Below, in pieces: positions 14,230-16,159 of a stretch of 16,159 bases of DNA; the stretch's first letter is position 1; every line of letters starts with the position of its first letter. Location of the stretch: the NCBI GenBank assembly GCA_003523185.1, contig DPGN01000046.1:4915-21073 (forward strand), given 5' to 3'. A program made the translations under genes and the position numbers. Origin of the DNA: Halieaceae bacterium (lineage in GTDB: Bacteria > Pseudomonadota > Gammaproteobacteria > Pseudomonadales > Halieaceae). Below the pieces are notes generated by a model that was not told the DNA's origin, did not search any database, and worked only from the letters and a program-made list of their open reading frames with translations.

Positions 14230-14655
14230 ATGAACATTCTATTTAGTGGTAATAACGGCATAGCGGATTTACCCGTCCGAATTGCATTTGGAGCAGTATT
14301 CATAGCGCATGGTGGACAAAAATTATTTGGTTGGTGGGGAGGCTACGGGCTGGAAGCGACTGGTCAATGGATGGCCTCGATCGGATTGGAGCCTGGCTTC
14401 GCAATGGCGATGATAGCTGGCGGCATCGAGTTCTTCGGCGGGATCGCGCTCATTCTGGGCGTCATTACTAGGCCCGTAGCAATGGCGGCCAGCCTACTCA
14501 TGTTAGTTGCCATGATGTCGGTGCATTGGTCAAACGGGTTCTTTATGAGTGCAAACGGTTACGAGTTCTCTTTAACCCTACTTGCCATGAGCGCTTATCT
14601 GACGATAGCTGGTAGCGGCCGACTAAGCATCGATTCAATATTTAGAAGAGCATAA
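14230..14655 (+). CDS. DoxX-family membrane protein, YqjF-like
   Basis: The 141-residue protein is hydrophobic with four likely transmembrane helices (about 12-29, 52-70, 75-93 and 110-127). It carries the DoxX-family pattern of an early GxxFxAHGGQKLFGWWGG stretch followed by MAMIAGGIEFFGGIALILG. The biochemical role of this family is unclear; E. coli YqjF is a quinone-like inner-membrane protein induced by aromatic compounds, and DoxX relatives are linked to quinone or redox processes. A strong Shine-Dalgarno (AGGAG, 14220-14224) precedes the ATG. The next gene starts 11 bases after the stop. The order LysR-divergent, DoxX, glutathionyl-hydroquinone reductase points to a quinone-detoxification operon. 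Function is assigned from context. Confidence 0.88.
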   Translation: MNILFSGNNGIADLPVRIAFGAVFIAHGGQKLFGWWGGYGLEATGQWMASIGLEPGFAMAMIAGGIEFFGGIALILGVITRPVAMAASLLMLVAMMSVHWSNGFFMSANGYEFSLTLLAMSAYLTIAGSGRLSIDSIFRRA

Positions 14656-14660
14656 GGAGG
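14654..14660 (+). promoter_or_regulatory. Ribosome-binding site overlapping the doxX stop codon
   Basis: AAGGAGG is a near-perfect Shine-Dalgarno whose two A bases are the end of the doxX TAA stop. It sits 6 bases before the GTG start of the hydroquinone reductase at 14667, which supports that non-ATG start and suggests tight translational linkage of the two genes. Confidence 0.8.
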
Positions 14661-14666
14661 ATAACG

Positions 14667-15572
14667 GTGGGTCTAATTGTTGACGGACAGTGGGTCGATG
14701 AGTGGTACGACACTGGTAAATCAGGCGGTCGCTTCGAGCGTCAAAACAGTGCTTTTCGGCATTGGATTGGTTCTGATGACAGCCGATTTGCCGCCGAATC
14801 AGGACGCTACCACTTGTACGTTTCCCTTGCCTGTCCGTGGGCTCACCGAACCTTGATTTTTCGGTCGATCAAGCAACTAGAAGCACATATTACAATCAGT
14901 GTGGTCGATCCCCTCATGTTGTCAGAGGGTTGGATTTTCTCAGAGCCTGAACCACTGTTGGGATGCACACGCATGTATGAGGTCTACCTCGCGGCGGATG
15001 CGTCTTACGAAGGGCGAGTGACCGTCCCAGTACTTTGGGACAAGAAGCTGGGTACCATCGTCAACAATGAAAGCGCTGAGATCATCAGAATGTTGAATTC
15101 TCAATTCAACGACTTAACGGGCGATACACAGGATTTTTATCCAGAGCGACATAGACCAGAGATCGATGCCATAAACGACCGGATCTACCACGATATCAAC
15201 AATGGCGTTTACAAAACTGGCTTCGCCACAACTCAGGCAGTCTATGAAGAGGAATATTCAAGGGTGTTTACTGCCTTAGATTGGCTTGAAGAGCGACTTG
15301 CACAACGAACTTACCTGGTTGGTGATAGCGTCACAGAGGCAGATTGGCGCCTTTTTACAACACTCGTGAGGTTTGATTCGGTTTATCACGGGCACTTCAA
15401 ATTAAACCGGCAAAAGCTCATTGAGTTCCCAAGGCTTTCCGACTATGTCGACCGCCTGAAAGCTGTTCCGGGTGTGTCAGAGACGATCAATCAAGATCAC
15501 ATCAAAGCTCATTATTACGGCAGTCACGCGAGCATCAATCCGACGGGTATCGTACCCCTGGGACCCGCTTAG
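14667..15572 (+). CDS. Glutathionyl-hydroquinone reductase, Xi-class glutathione transferase (YqjG-like)
   Basis: This enzyme reduces S-glutathionyl-hydroquinones to free hydroquinones with a second glutathione, rescuing quinones trapped as glutathione conjugates. The 301 residues match E. coli YqjG over nearly their whole length. The catalytic Cys56 sits in YVSLACPWAHRTL; PLMLSEGWIF, YEGRVTVPVLWDKK, NNESAEIIRM, NNGVYKTGFATTQ, LTTLVRFDSVYHGHFK-like TLVRFDSVYHGHFK and INPTGIVPLGP are all family blocks. The start is GTG, fixed by the excellent Shine-Dalgarno and by the conserved MGLIVDG N-terminus. The protein stops just after the IVPLGP block, so it lacks the roughly 25-residue C-terminal tail of E. 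coli YqjG; this may be normal for relatives. Second gene of the doxX operon. Its stop overlaps that of the convergent helicase-nuclease gene by 4 bases. Confidence 0.94.
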   Translation: MGLIVDGQWVDEWYDTGKSGGRFERQNSAFRHWIGSDDSRFAAESGRYHLYVSLACPWAHRTLIFRSIKQLEAHITISVVDPLMLSEGWIFSEPEPLLGCTRMYEVYLAADASYEGRVTVPVLWDKKLGTIVNNESAEIIRMLNSQFNDLTGDTQDFYPERHRPEIDAINDRIYHDINNGVYKTGFATTQAVYEEEYSRVFTALDWLEERLAQRTYLVGDSVTEADWRLFTTLVRFDSVYHGHFKLNRQKLIEFPRLSDYVDRLKAVPGVSETINQDHIKAHYYGSHASINPTGIVPLGPA

Positions 15573-16159
15573 ACTGTAACCTCGTGCAGCTTTGCTACCG
15601 CTGAGAAATAAAGTGCTAGGCGGGTATCCACCACATCCGGGTGATGACACTGATCGTAGAGCTGCATCGCAGATCGATAACTCATTAATTGATCTCGATA
15701 TCGAGCCGCCTCTTCGTCAAAAAAATCAGTCAGTGATGCGTCATCGGCAGGACGACTTGTCTTGTAATCAATAATCCAGCGGATTCCCGTTTGGGCATCG
15801 ATGAACGTACGATCAACCACAAGTTGCTTTTGTGTCTCTGCCACTAGAAGGGAGAGCTCTGACTGTGCGTCGTGATGATGGGCCGATAGCACCCAGCGAC
15901 CCACCTCGTCACAAAGCACACGGTTCACATCGATAATCAGTGAATCAAGCTCCTGTGCGATCTCAGCACTAGGACTTGAGAGCTCAGCCAACTGAAATCT
16001 CATGGCTCGCGATACTGAGACAGGACATTCACTTGGAAGTGGGTCTTGTAGCGCCAGTAACTCTAAGCCACGGTGCAGCGCTGTTCCGTAGCGCCTACTC
16101 TGCAGATTTCCTGACCTCAATGCTGACGCAGGCGATGCCTCGATTGTTTCGCTCAAGAG
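15569..16159 (-). CDS. C-terminal PD-(D/E)XK nuclease domain of an AddA/RecB-like helicase-nuclease, 5' part beyond the window
   Basis: The frame is open to the window end, so only the last 196 residues are visible; the TTG at 16156 is an internal leucine, not a start. The visible part is the RecB-type nuclease domain: YGTALHRGLELLA near its beginning, then VDRTFIDAQTGIRWIIDYKTSRP cut here as VDRTF and IIDYKTS (Asp and Lys codons at 15767-15769 and 15761-15763), and the QxxxY motif as RYRDQLMSYRSAM. This arrangement is found at the C-terminus of UvrD-type helicases of the AddA/RecB group, which process double-strand DNA ends for recombination. The helicase motifs cannot be seen. It converges on the hydroquinone reductase gene with a 4-base overlap. 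The identification of the nuclease domain is firm; the exact subfamily is not. Confidence 0.85.
   Translation of the reverse strand, partial: LLSETIEASPASALRSGNLQSRRYGTALHRGLELLALQDPLPSECPVSVSRAMRFQLAELSSPSAEIAQELDSLIIDVNRVLCDEVGRWVLSAHHHDAQSELSLLVAETQKQLVVDRTFIDAQTGIRWIIDYKTSRPADDASLTDFFDEEAARYRDQLMSYRSAMQLYDQCHHPDVVDTRLALYFSAVAKLHEVTV

Noticed and set aside
1..16159. Mobile element, prophage, defence island, CRISPR array or biosynthetic cluster
   Set aside because: No transposase, integrase, phage, nuclease-defence cassette, regularly spaced repeats or synthase genes are present. The helicase-nuclease end is of the general recombination type.

Overview
This window reads as an ordinary stretch of chromosome from a Gram-negative gammaproteobacterium, probably marine. 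Evidence for this is the periplasmic protease Prc with a signal peptide, a NhaB-type Na+/H+ antiporter, the gloB / YafS-like methyltransferase / rnhA / dnaQ cluster shared by Pseudomonas and Enterobacteria, and base composition that looks balanced rather than extreme. I cannot name a genus. There are fourteen protein genes, twelve complete and two cut by the window ends. I see no rRNA, tRNA, CRISPR array, insertion sequence, prophage or plasmid gene. No gap between genes exceeds 300 bases.

Layout. (1) 1-3347: the 3' part of serS (+) runs tail-to-tail into prc (-), 8 bases apart. (2) 3348-4526: an AT-rich divergent region with an inverted repeat and two tiny chained reading frames leads to a metallo-beta-lactamase-fold hydrolase resembling persulfide dioxygenases (+). 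(3) 4603-8703: a four-gene minus-strand run, transcribed nudC, sohB, SDR oxidoreductase, acyl-CoA dehydrogenase, with a candidate promoter just upstream of nudC. (4) 8916-10421: nhaB (+). (5) 10440-12394: the minus-strand operon methyltransferase-rnhA-dnaQ, with overlapping or 1-base junctions, diverging from gloB (+, 12453-13214). (6) 13211-15572: a LysR-type regulator (-) diverging from a DoxX-family membrane protein and a glutathionyl-hydroquinone reductase (+). This matches the E. coli YhaJ/YqjF/YqjG set in gene content, with a 15-base palindrome between regulator and target. (7) 15569-16159: the C-terminal nuclease domain of an AddA/RecB-like helicase-nuclease (-), cut by the window end.

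How the genes fit together. The window mixes translation (serS), replication and repair (dnaQ, rnhA, the helicase-nuclease), envelope proteolysis (prc, sohB), NAD(H) turnover (nudC), acyl-CoA and alcohol/ketone oxidation (acyl-CoA dehydrogenase, SDR), ion homeostasis (nhaB) and thiol-linked detoxification (gloB, the persulfide-dioxygenase-like enzyme, the hydroquinone reductase). The most interesting regulatory units are the LysR/DoxX/hydroquinone-reductase module and the leader of the persulfide-dioxygenase-like gene. I found no convincing undescribed system. The findings are mostly small structural and regulatory observations.
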